A stretch of DNA of 64,000 bases, taken from contig NZ_CP071955.1 in NCBI RefSeq assembly GCF_017603965.1, positions 2,604,001 through 2,668,000 of the forward strand, written 5' to 3'. Each line of letters starts with the position of its first letter. The first letter of the stretch is position 1. Source of the stretch: Xanthomonas fragariae. Its GTDB lineage: Bacteria; Pseudomonadota; Gammaproteobacteria; Xanthomonadales; Xanthomonadaceae. The notes beneath the pieces are model-generated. The model searched no databases and had not been told where the DNA came from. It worked only from the letters and a program-made list of their open reading frames with translations. Positions 30,841 to 39,643 of the stretch are shown here, in pieces. The translations under genes were made by a program, and so were the position numbers.

Positions 30841-31118
30841 TCGATTCCGTAAAAGCACCCCCTATGGGGCATCAGAATGCGGAGTGTAAACCAGCCCGGC
30901 GCCCGACGCTTTCGCGGACCTACGCAGCGAAACACCAGCAAGATAGTCGAGCGGACAGCCGCACATCGGCACAGGCTTTTACAAGCAGCACGATTATGGT
31001 AAAGGGAACTGGCACCCAGGGATCGTGGCTGGAGTGCTCCAGCAGCCATACGCCTACTTAAATGCGCATCGCCCAAACGAAACAAGCCCCTAGAAACCTC
31101 AGTGAACAAGGATCGATC

Positions 31119-31871
31119 ATGAAAACACCGGCATGCATTGCAGCTCTCTTACTCCTGGTCTCCGTTATCGGTAGCAGCCAAGCCCAAGTAAAGATGTGCG
31201 GAACCGAGACCAGTGCACCGCTTCCAAGCAAGACGACGTCGCACATCAATCCAGATGGCTCGATGACAATAAGGGTGCCTACTGGCTGGTTCATGTTTAC
31301 CCAGGAAAAAGGTGTCTGGGCAATCAGTCCGACCGCCGTCCTGACCTGCGCATGTCCTGGAGGATCTGGATGCAGCCCCACGTTACTTCCCAATGGTCAG
31401 ACTTTCTGTGCAATGAGCTCTGACTGCACACAATGCAACCGTGGTGGAAGCACAGCGATGTACCCGGTTCGGCAGGATCAAATAGGTGCGACCTTTGCCA
31501 GTGCTGACGAAGTCAGAAGCTTGCCGCGGATCGATGCACGCCTGCTGTCGGTCCCCGACGTCAGAAAGGATCTACTTGCATTCAAAAAGACCCTGGGCAT
31601 TCCGGTGGACGCCAGCGGGCGCGATGCGGTGTGGATCCGTCTGTATGGTTATGTCGCACCGATGGATGTCCCCGATGGCTATCAGATCCCCATGACTGGC
31701 TCTGCAACTGAGAATATGGCACTAGGCTTGCTGGCAAGCCAATCCATTCAGGTCCCTTCTGCCGCAGTGAAATGTAGTTGCAGTAGCGGCGGAAGTTGCA
31801 AGCTTGAGTCCAATTTCGGGGTCAAGGTATGCAATGCAGCCGCGTGCGCAACCTGCAGCATCACGTATTGA
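31119..31871 (+). CDS. Secreted cysteine-rich protein with duplicated six-Cys motif
   Basis: 250 aa, unrecognised. The start has a good AAGGA site; residues 1-22 are a signal peptide (ALLLLVSVIGSSQA). Two copies of a six-cysteine pattern C-x-C-x5-C-x(10-11)-C-x(4-5)-C-x2-C occur at Cys77/79/85/97/103/106 and Cys219/221/227/238/243/246, separated by about 110 residues. An even cysteine pattern after export suggests disulfide-bonded or metal-binding modules. Base composition is poorer in GC than its neighbours, and it sits alone on the plus strand between accD and trpA, converging on trpA with a 12-bp gap. Could be acquired. Confidence 0.8.
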   Translation: MKTPACIAALLLLVSVIGSSQAQVKMCGTETSAPLPSKTTSHINPDGSMTIRVPTGWFMFTQEKGVWAISPTAVLTCACPGGSGCSPTLLPNGQTFCAMSSDCTQCNRGGSTAMYPVRQDQIGATFASADEVRSLPRIDARLLSVPDVRKDLLAFKKTLGIPVDASGRDAVWIRLYGYVAPMDVPDGYQIPMTGSATENMALGLLASQSIQVPSAAVKCSCSSGGSCKLESNFGVKVCNAAACATCSITY

Positions 31872-31883
31872 TCGTAGCGCGCA

Positions 31884-32687
31884 TCAGCGATCCAGTGCCT
31901 GGCGGAGTGGGGTCAGGAACGCCTTGGCGTATTCGCTGGCGGTGCGGACGTCCGGGGCTTCGGCCAGGGCGGCGACCAGGGCGCTGCCGACGACTACACC
32001 GTCGGCATCCACGGCCATTGCGGCGGCGCTGACCGAGTCCTTGATGCCAAAACCGGCCACCACCGGGGCGCCGGCACGCCGGCGCAGCTGGCGCAGCCGG
32101 TCGCCTGCCGCGTGGGTGTCGAGCAGATTCGAAGCGCCGGTGACGCCGGCGAAGCTGACGTAATACAGATACCCCTGGGCGCTGCTGCACAGCATGTCCA
32201 GACGCTGCTCGCTGGTGGTCGGCGAGGCCAGCGCGATCAACGCCAGGCCGACCTCGGTGAAGATGGCGCGGGTCTCGGCGGCCTCTTCTGGCGGCAGGTC
32301 GACCAGCAGCAAGCCGTCCACGCCAGCAGCGACGGCGGCCTCGGCAAAGCGCCGCGTGCCGTGGATCTCGATCGGATTGAGGTAGCCCATCAGCACCACC
32401 GGGGTGGTGGCGTCTTCGCGGCGGAATTCGTGCACCGCTTCCAGTACATAGGCCAGGCCGGCACTACGGCCCAGCGCGCGTTCGGAGCTGCGCTGGATGG
32501 TGGGGCCGTCGGCCATCGGGTCAGAAAACGGCACGCCGAGTTCGATCACGTCGGCACCGGCGCGCACCAGCGCGTGCATCACCGGGACGGTGGCTTCCAG
32601 CGAGGGATCGCCGGCAGTGATGAAGGGGATGAGCGCCTTGCGGCCATCGGCACGCAAACGTTGGAAGGTTTCGTCGATACGACGCAT
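31884..32687 (-). CDS. trpA: Tryptophan synthase alpha chain
   Basis: 267-aa subunit cleaving indole-3-glycerol phosphate to indole. The signatures PFITAGDPSLEAT, ELGVPFSDPMADGPTIQ (catalytic Glu/Asp) and the phosphate loop GFGIKD are present. It lies 211 bp downstream of trpB, an unusually large gap for this pair; that gap holds no gene I can support. Confidence 0.97.
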   Translation of the reverse strand: MRRIDETFQRLRADGRKALIPFITAGDPSLEATVPVMHALVRAGADVIELGVPFSDPMADGPTIQRSSERALGRSAGLAYVLEAVHEFRREDATTPVVLMGYLNPIEIHGTRRFAEAAVAAGVDGLLLVDLPPEEAAETRAIFTEVGLALIALASPTTSEQRLDMLCSSAQGYLYYVSFAGVTGASNLLDTHAAGDRLRQLRRRAGAPVVAGFGIKDSVSAAAMAVDADGVVVGSALVAALAEAPDVRTASEYAKAFLTPLRQALDR

Positions 32688-32898
32688 TGAAAGACCTTGA
32701 AGAAGTTAGCTGCGGTACGACCGCATCAATGGATGTCCTGGTACATGGCTGCGGGCAGTTCGGTCAACGCCTGGGCGTCAATCTCCAGGTCGAACTGTCC
32801 AGGCACAACAACCGCAACCGTTGTTTTCCGGGCAACCGCGGATCTGTGGTGCCCTGGTTGATCCGCCAGGGCGCTCACAGTGACGTGTCGCAGCGGCG

Positions 32899-34116
32899 TC
32901 AGACTCGCACGCCTTCGCGCTCGGCGATGGTGTGCATGTCCTTGTCGCCACGGCCGGACAAGTTGCACAGGATCAACGCGTCCTTAGGCAGCTCGCGGGC
33001 GAGCTTGATCGACTGCGCCACCGCATGGCTGGATTCGAGCGCGGCCAGAATGCCCTCGGTATGCGCCAGCAGATGGAACGCGGCCATCGCCTCGTCGTCG
33101 GTGATGCCCTGGTAGACCGCGCGACCGCTGTCGGACAGGAACGAATGCTCCGGACCGACGCCCGGGTAATCCAGGCCGGCGGAGATCGAATGGGTCTCGG
33201 TGATCTGGCCGTCGTCGTCGCAGATCACATAGGTGCGGTTGCCGTGCAGCACACCGGGGCGACCGGCCGCGATCGAGGCAGCATGGCGACCGGTGGCGAT
33301 ACCGTCGCCGGCCGCTTCGGCGCCATAGATCTTGACGCCCGGGTCGTTGAGGAAGGCATGGAACAAGCCGATCGCATTGCTGCCGCCGCCGACGCAGGCA
33401 CTGAGCGCATCCGGCAGACGGCCGTAGTCTTCCAGCATCTGCGCGCGCGCTTCGCGGCCGACAATCGCGTTGAAGTCGCGCACCATGCGCGGATACGGAT
33501 CCGGGCCGGCGACGGTGCCGATGATGTAGAAGGTGTCCTGCACATTGGTGACCCAGTCGCGCATCGCTTCGTTGAGCGCGTCCTTGAGCGTGGCCGAGCC
33601 GGAGGTCACCGGCACTACCGTCGCGCCGAGCAGCTTCATGCGGTAGACGTTGATCTTCTGCCGTTCGATATCGGTGGCGCCCATGTAGACCACGCACTCC
33701 AGGCCCAGCCGCGCAGCGACCGTGGCGCTGGCCACACCATGCTGGCCGGCGCCGGTCTCGGCGATGATCCGGGTCTTGCCCATGCGGCTGGCCAGCAAGG
33801 CCTGGCCGATGGTGTTGTTGATCTTGTGCGCGCCGGTGTGGTTGAGGTCTTCGCGCTTGAGCAGGATCTGCGCGCCCCCCACTTCGCGGCTCAGGCGCTC
33901 GGCGTGATAAATCGGGCTGGGCCGGCCGACGTAGTGCTTGAGATCCTTGTCGTATTCGGCAATGAAGGAAGGATCCTGGCGCGCCTGATCGTAAGCGGCA
34001 GCCAGTTCCTGCAACGGGCCGATCAAGGTCTCGGCAACGAACCGGCCGCCGAATTTGCCGAAATGGCCGGTAGCATCCGGATAGGCATGAAAGTCACTGA
34101 TGGGCTGGGCCGACAT
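32899..34116 (-). CDS. trpB: Tryptophan synthase beta chain
   Basis: 405-aa PLP enzyme condensing indole and serine. The PLP lysine lies in [19 protein letters not shown], with [10 protein letters not shown] and the phosphate-binding loop VGGGSNAIG. The start [14 protein letters not shown] is preceded by GAGGA five bases upstream. It is divergent from the TrpI-like regulator, which suggests activation by that protein when indole-glycerol phosphate accumulates, as known in Pseudomonas. Confidence 0.98.
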   Translation of the reverse strand: MSAQPISDFHAYPDATGHFGKFGGRFVAETLIGPLQELAAAYDQARQDPSFIAEYDKDLKHYVGRPSPIYHAERLSREVGGAQILLKREDLNHTGAHKINNTIGQALLASRMGKTRIIAETGAGQHGVASATVAARLGLECVVYMGATDIERQKINVYRMKLLGATVVPVTSGSATLKDALNEAMRDWVTNVQDTFYIIGTVAGPDPYPRMVRDFNAIVGREARAQMLEDYGRLPDALSACVGGGSNAIGLFHAFLNDPGVKIYGAEAAGDGIATGRHAASIAAGRPGVLHGNRTYVICDDDGQITETHSISAGLDYPGVGPEHSFLSDSGRAVYQGITDDEAMAAFHLLAHTEGILAALESSHAVAQSIKLARELPKDALILCNLSGRGDKDMHTIAEREGVRV

Positions 34117-34189
34117 GGAATCCTCTGCAGCAATGCGCTCGTATAAGGACCGCCACTTTAGCGTAGCCATGACGAGCCATACATCGATA

Positions 34190-34204
34190 AGATTGCTGCA
34201 ATCT
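34190..34204. promoter_or_regulatory. Candidate TrpI operator (15-bp dyad)
   Basis: A perfect inverted repeat AGATTG-CTG-CAATCT lies in the trpB-trpI divergent gap, 18 bp before the regulator's start codon. LysR-type regulators bind such dyads between divergent genes. Assignment to TrpI is inference. Confidence 0.5.
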
Positions 34205-34221
34205 GTGATCTGGAGTCACAC

Positions 34222-35136
34222 GTGAGCGTATTGCTTCCTCCATTAGCAGCGCTGCGCGCCTTCGAAGCGGCTGCGCGCCTGCAGAGCGTCAGCCGGGCCG
34301 CGCAGGAACTACACGTGACCCATGGCGCTATCAGCCGGCATATCCGCACGCTCGAGCAATCGCTGGGTGCTGCATTGTTCGCAAAGCAGGGGCGCGGTCT
34401 GGTGCTGACCGCTGCAGGCACCCGACTGCGCGAGGCCAGCAGCGAAGCGTTCTCCTTGCTTGGCAGCGCCTGGGCCGAGCTACGCCAGCGCCGCGGCGAT
34501 GCGCCGCTGGTGCTGGGCTGCTCCGGCAGCGTGCTGGCGCGCTGGGTCATCCCGCGCTTGGCCAGGCTGAACATGGATCTGCCGGACATCCGCTTGCACC
34601 TGGTCGCTCAGGAGGAAGACCCGGATGAAGCGCTTTCGGGCTTGGACGCGGCAATGCTGTTGGCGACATCGCCCTGGCCCGGCGATTGGCACTTGCATAC
34701 GCTGGACGATGAGCGCATCGGACCGGTCCTCAGTCCGCGCCACCCGCTGGCAGCGACATTGCAACACGCACCGCCGCAGGCATTGCGCAACGCGCCTTTA
34801 CTGCAAGTGCGGTCGCGGCCGCAGGCATGGTCGCAATGGGCGCAGCAGGCGGGCATGGAGTTGCCTGATAGCGCATTCGCCGCGGAATTCGAGCATTTGT
34901 ACTATCTACTCGAAGCGGCAAACGCCGGGCTGGGCATCGCGATTGCACCGCAGCCACTGGTCTCGGAAGACATCGTAGCAGGCCGACTGCTGGCACCGTG
35001 GGGCTTTTTGGCGACTGGCGGCAAGTGGTTGCTGGCGAGCCCACGCCGCGGTAAGGACGCGCGCGTGGATCGGCTAGCGCAGTGGTTGAAACACGCTCTG
35101 GAGTCTCCTGCGCAACCCGACACCCAGGGAGGCTGA
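34222..35136 (+). CDS. LysR-family regulator, TrpI-like
   Basis: 304 aa. The N-terminal winged helix-turn-helix (LRAFEAAARLQSVSRAAQELHVTHGAISRHIRTLE) is of the GcvA/TrpI type, with a C-terminal periplasmic-binding-like effector domain. GTG start with GGAG six bases upstream. Divergent from trpBA, the arrangement of trpI-trpBA in pseudomonads, where TrpI activates trpBA with indole-glycerol phosphate. The name trpI is likely but rests on context. Confidence 0.88.
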   Translation: MSVLLPPLAALRAFEAAARLQSVSRAAQELHVTHGAISRHIRTLEQSLGAALFAKQGRGLVLTAAGTRLREASSEAFSLLGSAWAELRQRRGDAPLVLGCSGSVLARWVIPRLARLNMDLPDIRLHLVAQEEDPDEALSGLDAAMLLATSPWPGDWHLHTLDDERIGPVLSPRHPLAATLQHAPPQALRNAPLLQVRSRPQAWSQWAQQAGMELPDSAFAAEFEHLYYLLEAANAGLGIAIAPQPLVSEDIVAGRLLAPWGFLATGGKWLLASPRRGKDARVDRLAQWLKHALESPAQPDTQGG

Positions 35137-35736
35137 GTGCGCGTTGCGCATTCCTGATACGCAAGCTCGCACCAGGCCAACGGTCCGGCCGCGACGATGC
35201 CTACAAGCATGCGCGCATCGTTCTGCACGATGCACGCAATGCGAGAGAATGACGTCCGTGCGACTCCTATTAAGCAAATTTCGGCCCATTTACTTTCCAG
35301 TCGCTTCGGTTATGTATGCATCAATTCGTTGCAACGCATAAGCTGATAAAAAAATCTCCCAAAATCCAAGCGGCATATGCTGATTACGAATCGAAATAAG
35401 CAGTCGAACCTATATCCAAGCCGCAAGCAGGAACCGCAACTTGCTGGCCGTTCTTTGATGCATTTGCGCGATGCAGCGAGCGCCTGCCAAGCAGGCTTGG
35501 CGCGACGATGACGGAGGGACTGCCTTGGGCTTTATTGCGCCCGCTGCACGGAATTATCCGCGGATCGATCGGAGGAGCATTCAACCGATGCAGCATTACT
35601 CCGGCACGTCAGCCGGATAAGTCCGCAACCAGGCAGATGCAGCGGACTTCGTACTCACATCGCATGGTGCCGGAGCCGAGCACATGCACCATGCGCCACC
35701 ATCGTCGGCGTGGCCGACGTACCGATCGGAGCTGAA
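35137..35736 (+). other. 600-bp leader region upstream of the effector candidate
   Basis: Comparatively AT-rich stretch with the PIP-box promoter (35305-35365). A strong GGAGGAG at about 35572-35578 precedes a 10-codon frame ATG 35588 to TAA 35618-35620 (MQHYSGTSAG), which could be a leader peptide or chance. The effector frame itself is open from 35512 but has no start codon before GTG 35710. Confidence 0.5.
35305..35365 (+). promoter_or_regulatory. PIP box and -10 element of a HrpX-type promoter
   Basis: TTCGG (35305-35309), exactly 15 bases, then TTCGT (35325-35329) fits the relaxed plant-inducible-promoter consensus TTCGB-N15-TTCGB. CAAAAT at 35360-35365 fits the YANNNT -10 form and lies exactly 30 bases after the box, within the known 30-32 range. 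The next plus-strand gene is the 582-aa effector candidate at 35737, which leaves a leader of about 365 nt. Confidence 0.75.
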
Positions 35737-37485
35737 ATGCCTACGAAAGCACAACATTCGAAAACGTTGCGATCTTTTCTCAGCTCGCCTCCGGAAAATA
35801 TGTATGGCAACGAAGACCAGATCAACATAGCGGCCAACACCGCAGAACACTTTCCGGCCGCAACACCGGGATTTGGCGGATTGCCGAGCACCCGCCCTCC
35901 GCGCAGGCCGGCATCTCGCGGCGAACCCGGCTCTCCCGGTCACATCACGCAGCCGTCCCCGGAGACGCCCACGACAATCGATCTAGAAACCGGCCAACGC
36001 TCTTTACCGCCGCCCTCGCCGACGCAAGCGCAAGACAGCACCAGCAGCATTCAGCAAAAAAGCAGACAACTCGCAGCGCGCACAGGAGCTTTGGCGTACA
36101 GGACTGGAACCGCTTGCCGTAACGGTATTCAAAAGTGCGGCGAAGAGATAGCCAGCCAATCCAAAAATGCGGCGCAGAGCGTCCATGACAAACTCTTCGC
36201 AGGCATGAATCACACCTCGCAGAGCCTTCTGGTAGCAGCCGATTCGATAAAGACCATGGCCCAGGATTTGCTGCTGGACCGGCTACCCAGCCGTACCGCT
36301 TTGGGAGCCTACGCCGGCCACTCCCTGCAGCAACTGGCGACCTGCGGCATTCCCACCTTCACACGCGAAGTCACGATGTTGAACATCTACAGACTCCTGG
36401 CGAATTCCAAATTCGCCAAGGAAAATCCGTTCGCCATCGTCGGCATGCAGAGCGTGGTGTCGATGATGGCGATCCTGGCGCATGCCAAAGTGCGTCAACC
36501 ACGCATGCGACGCGACCAGATCGCTGCGGTTAAAGGCCATTTCGGTCTGAGCGATGCGCAATGGGACGCTCTGCCCGAAGCGGAAAAAACCGAAAAAAAG
36601 GCGATTCAGCGCGCCGATTCGCGCCGCGTGACCGCCAATCAGGTCATCGCCGAAGGCGGATTTCTGACGATGACTTCGTTAGCTGCAGCAGCGGGCGATT
36701 GCACGATTCCCACTCAAGTACTAGCGATTCAGCTGCGCAACATCGTCTATGCGGGAATGCGCGAACTCATGCAGGCCAGCGTCAAACTGGTAGCCACCCG
36801 AGGACCGTCGACCAGCGGCGTCAATGACCACAACATGAGTGCAATGGCCACCGCTTACTCGCTCACCACATTGTTGTCCACATCCGCCGCCAATTTGGCG
36901 GGTGAAAGCATCAAGTCGAGTCTAGAACTGCGGATGCCGGGGCACACGAGTGAATTTGGAGAATTCGCCGCGATTGCCGCGGTGCGGGCGCTCTTCAATA
37001 GTGCCGTGGAAGTAGTAGACGCGTCATTGGCCAAGCACTACGAGACCAAGCAGGTCGGCGGGGAACAAATCTTCAACGTCGGCGACAAGCTGCCGATGAC
37101 CGACCACGATCGCGTGCTGGACCACTCTATCGCGCGTTTTTCGTGGAATCAGTTGGCCGGCATGATCAATCTCGCGATGCAGAACGTTGCCATGTCCAGC
37201 AAGTTGGCAGAGCGAAACCCGTCAGCCTCAGCTTTCCTATACGCCACATCCACGGCCGCGTCGTACGGGCTCTCTTATCGCAACACGAACCAGACCTATC
37301 AGGCACACGCCAGGGTGCGCAGTGCGGTGGCAGCGCAACGCCAAGGGGGCGCTCTGGAGGCAATTGTCACACCGCCGGAAGCCGTTGCGCCCAGCAGTGG
37401 ACAGTGGGCGCGGAGTCAGCCGGATCAGACACCTGCTGCCAAAATACAGGAGATTGGCAGCTCCTCGACGACGATCAGTGAGTGA
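35737..37485 (+). CDS. Candidate type III secreted effector
   Basis: 582 aa from ATG 35737, chosen because GGAG at 35728-35731 sits five bases upstream; GTG 35710 is an alternative. The first ~110 residues are rich in Ser, Thr and Pro and poor in hydrophobics (MPTKAQHSKTLRSFLSSPPE), as in type III secretion signals. The remainder is mostly alpha-helical with several moderately hydrophobic Ala-rich segments; no catalytic motif was recognised. A HrpX-type promoter lies upstream. Lower GC than the flanking trp genes and placement between trpI and trpF suggest insertion by transfer. I could not match it to a named Xop protein. Effector status is inference from promoter and N-terminus. Confidence 0.7.
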   Translation: MPTKAQHSKTLRSFLSSPPENMYGNEDQINIAANTAEHFPAATPGFGGLPSTRPPRRPASRGEPGSPGHITQPSPETPTTIDLETGQRSLPPPSPTQAQDSTSSIQQKSRQLAARTGALAYRTGTACRNGIQKCGEEIASQSKNAAQSVHDKLFAGMNHTSQSLLVAADSIKTMAQDLLLDRLPSRTALGAYAGHSLQQLATCGIPTFTREVTMLNIYRLLANSKFAKENPFAIVGMQSVVSMMAILAHAKVRQPRMRRDQIAAVKGHFGLSDAQWDALPEAEKTEKKAIQRADSRRVTANQVIAEGGFLTMTSLAAAAGDCTIPTQVLAIQLRNIVYAGMRELMQASVKLVATRGPSTSGVNDHNMSAMATAYSLTTLLSTSAANLAGESIKSSLELRMPGHTSEFGEFAAIAAVRALFNSAVEVVDASLAKHYETKQVGGEQIFNVGDKLPMTDHDRVLDHSIARFSWNQLAGMINLAMQNVAMSSKLAERNPSASAFLYATSTAASYGLSYRNTNQTYQAHARVRSAVAAQRQGGALEAIVTPPEAVAPSSGQWARSQPDQTPAAKIQEIGSSSTTISE

Positions 37486-37774
37486 ATTGAGCCCACCGCT
37501 CGGATAGACCATGCTGGCGGATGCCAACCGGAACGCGTGGGCGAATCGCAGCACTGCGAGAACTAGCGCACGAATGCATTGCAATACACGTTCTGCAGCG
37601 CCCCGTAACGAAACCGGCATGGCGCCCGGCTGCAGCTTCGCGCGGGCACCGGCCTTGGGAGCTTTAGCGTCGGACGCAACCTGGCCCGATGTCGAACAGG
37701 CCCAGGCTTTGCCTCGCGTCAACGCGCCGCGCAGACGATGCCGCGAAGTGCATGGCAATCGGCTATCGGCTGGA

Positions 37775-38443
37775 TCAGCTCATTTCGTGGCAGTCAGCGC
37801 GGCGCACTTCCTCGACGAACTTGCGCATCTTGTGGCCGTCCTTGATGCCCGGCGCCAGCTCCACGCCGCTGGACACATCCACGCCCCACGGCAACGTCGC
37901 CACGATCGCGTCGAACACGTTTTCGTCGGTGATACCGCCAGCCAGCAGAAATGGGCGATGCAGACCGGTCGGCAAGCGCGACCAGTCGAAGGTCTTGCCG
38001 GTGCCGCCGCCTGCGCCGGGCGCATGGCTGTCGAACAGGAAGCCGGCGGTATTGGGATAAGCGAGCTGCAAGGTACGCGCGTTAGCATCTTCGCCGTTCA
38101 CGCCAGCGCTGCCCATCGGCACCGCCTTGAGGTAAGGCAAGTTGAAACTACGGCAGAACGCGTCGTCTTCCTCGCCATGAAACTGCAGCAAGGTTGGGCG
38201 CACGGTGCGCACAACTTCGCGCACTTCTTCCTTTAAGTTGTTGCGGAACAACGCCACCACATCGACCATCGGCGCGGTGGCCTGGCGCATTGCGCGCGCC
38301 TCGGCCGGTGCCACGCGCCGCGGGCTGCCGTGCGCAAAGATGAAACCCACCGCGTCCACACCCAGCTCGCCGGCCAGTCGGATATCACCAGCTCGGGTCA
38401 TGCCACAGAACTTGATACGGGTGCGGTACAGCGATCGATTCAT
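37775..38443 (-). CDS. trpF: Phosphoribosylanthranilate isomerase
   Basis: 222-aa TIM-barrel enzyme of tryptophan synthesis. It shows [10 protein letters not shown] (catalytic Cys), [20 protein letters not shown] and the phosphate loops [12 protein letters not shown] and DVSSGVE. Its ATG overlaps the truA stop as ATGA. A 290-bp gap with no supported gene separates it from the effector candidate; in related genomes trpF is followed by trpB. Confidence 0.97.
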   Translation of the reverse strand: MNRSLYRTRIKFCGMTRAGDIRLAGELGVDAVGFIFAHGSPRRVAPAEARAMRQATAPMVDVVALFRNNLKEEVREVVRTVRPTLLQFHGEEDDAFCRSFNLPYLKAVPMGSAGVNGEDANARTLQLAYPNTAGFLFDSHAPGAGGGTGKTFDWSRLPTGLHRPFLLAGGITDENVFDAIVATLPWGVDVSSGVELAPGIKDGHKMRKFVEEVRRADCHEMS

Positions 38444-39213
38444 TGGGTCACCTCAGCGGGCAGATGCAACTCTGCAGGATACAGAGGTCCGATAAATACC
38501 AGGCCTTGTGGCGGCGCTGTCGGTCCGGCCATAGTGCGGTCGCGTCCGGCGAGCAACGTCGCGATCCAGTCGGCCGGCTGCTCGCCGGTACCGACCAAAA
38601 TCAGCGAACCAACAATATTCCGCACCATGTGATGAAGGAATGCATTGGCCTGCACTTGCACCTCTACCACCTCGCCGAGGCGCTGCACGGTGATGGCCTG
38701 CAGGTTGCGGCGCGCATGCAACGCCTGGCACTGCACACTACGAAATGCGCTGAAGTCGTTCTCGCCCAGCAAGGCCTGCGCTGCGATATGCATGGCATCG
38801 GCATCGAGTGAGCGGCGCTCCCAGCTCAAGGTCTGCCGATACAGCGCCGGGCGTATCTGACGATTGAGCAGGCGATAGCGATAACGTCGCGCGCGCGCGG
38901 AAAACCGCGCATGAAAGTCGGCGGGCGCCGGCACGCACCAGCGCACCGCGATCGAAGGCGGCAGGCGCGCGGTGGTGCCGAGCATCCAGCCGCGCGGTTC
39001 GCGGCACGCATCGCTGTCGAAATGCACCACCTGGCATTGGCCATGCACGCCGGCATCGGTGCGGCCTGCGCAAACCACTTGCACCGGTGCGTCAGCCACC
39101 GAGGACAACGCCGCCTGCAGGCTGGCCTGCACGCTCGGCCCGCCATGGGCGCCCAACTGCTGCCAGCCCTGAAACTCGCTGCCGTCATACTCCACGCCCA
39201 GAGCGTAACGCAT
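38440..39213 (-). CDS. truA: tRNA pseudouridine38-40 synthase
   Basis: 257-aa TruA, modifying U38-U40 in the anticodon arm. The catalytic aspartate lies in [28 protein letters not shown] at the N-terminus and [13 protein letters not shown] toward the C-terminus are family signatures. The start is taken at [11 protein letters not shown], removing an upstream in-frame extension. The fimV-truA-trpF order is typical of pseudomonads and xanthomonads. Confidence 0.97.
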   Translation of the reverse strand: MRYALGVEYDGSEFQGWQQLGAHGGPSVQASLQAALSSVADAPVQVVCAGRTDAGVHGQCQVVHFDSDACREPRGWMLGTTARLPPSIAVRWCVPAPADFHARFSARARRYRYRLLNRQIRPALYRQTLSWERRSLDADAMHIAAQALLGENDFSAFRSVQCQALHARRNLQAITVQRLGEVVEVQVQANAFLHHMVRNIVGSLILVGTGEQPADWIATLLAGRDRTMAGPTAPPQGLVFIGPLYPAELHLPAEVTQ

Positions 39214-39310
39214 CGCTACCTGCCTGTTGTTGAATCGATTGAGTCCGCGGACCAACAGCGGCTAACGAAAAGCGCGCGCGGACGGCAGGGAAAAACTCAC
39301 ATTCTACGAG

Positions 39311-39643
39311 TCATAGATGCCGCACTGAACACCCGCCGCACCAATCTGGCGGCCGTGCAGGTGTTCTGTCACTCACACTCGGTGGCAGGTCGTCGGCATA
39401 CAGTACGACCAGCGGGCCGCCTTCGGCAGCTGCGGGCGCAATGGCACGATAGAAACCACCGTGCAGGCGGCCGTCGTTGAAAGTCAGATAATCCGGGCTA
39501 CAAGCTTGGAATTGCCAGCCGAACACGGTCTCGAAGAAGGCACGGCTGACCTCCGGGTCGATGGATGCGAATTCGACGTAATCGATGCGGCGTTCGCGTG
39601 CGGCAGCCCGGCCTGCGACGATGCTGTCCATGGCAGGGCTCAT
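39311..39643 (-). pseudogene. VOC (glyoxalase/bleomycin-resistance) protein remnant
   Basis: The first ~85 residues match a VOC-superfamily protein (RRIDYVEFASIDPEVSRAFF, FGWQFQA, DGRLHGGFY, PLVVLYADDLP). The frame then drifts into unrelated sequence and stops. In another frame, weak similarity to the expected continuation (RLVRRVFS) persists to about 39270, so frameshift plus deletion removed the second half. Its ATG overlaps the fimV stop, so it was once co-translated with fimV. Confidence 0.7.

Noticed and set aside
32688..32898. Possible small gene in the trpB-trpA gap
   Set aside because: A minus-strand frame ending at 32726 reads through from within trpB, but no start or family could be supported. 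The gap is unusual, yet without evidence of a gene.
39250..39310. Degenerate MITE end (GCGGCTAACGAAA) upstream of truA
   Set aside because: Only one end resembles the element, with a mismatch in the core and no partner repeat nearby.
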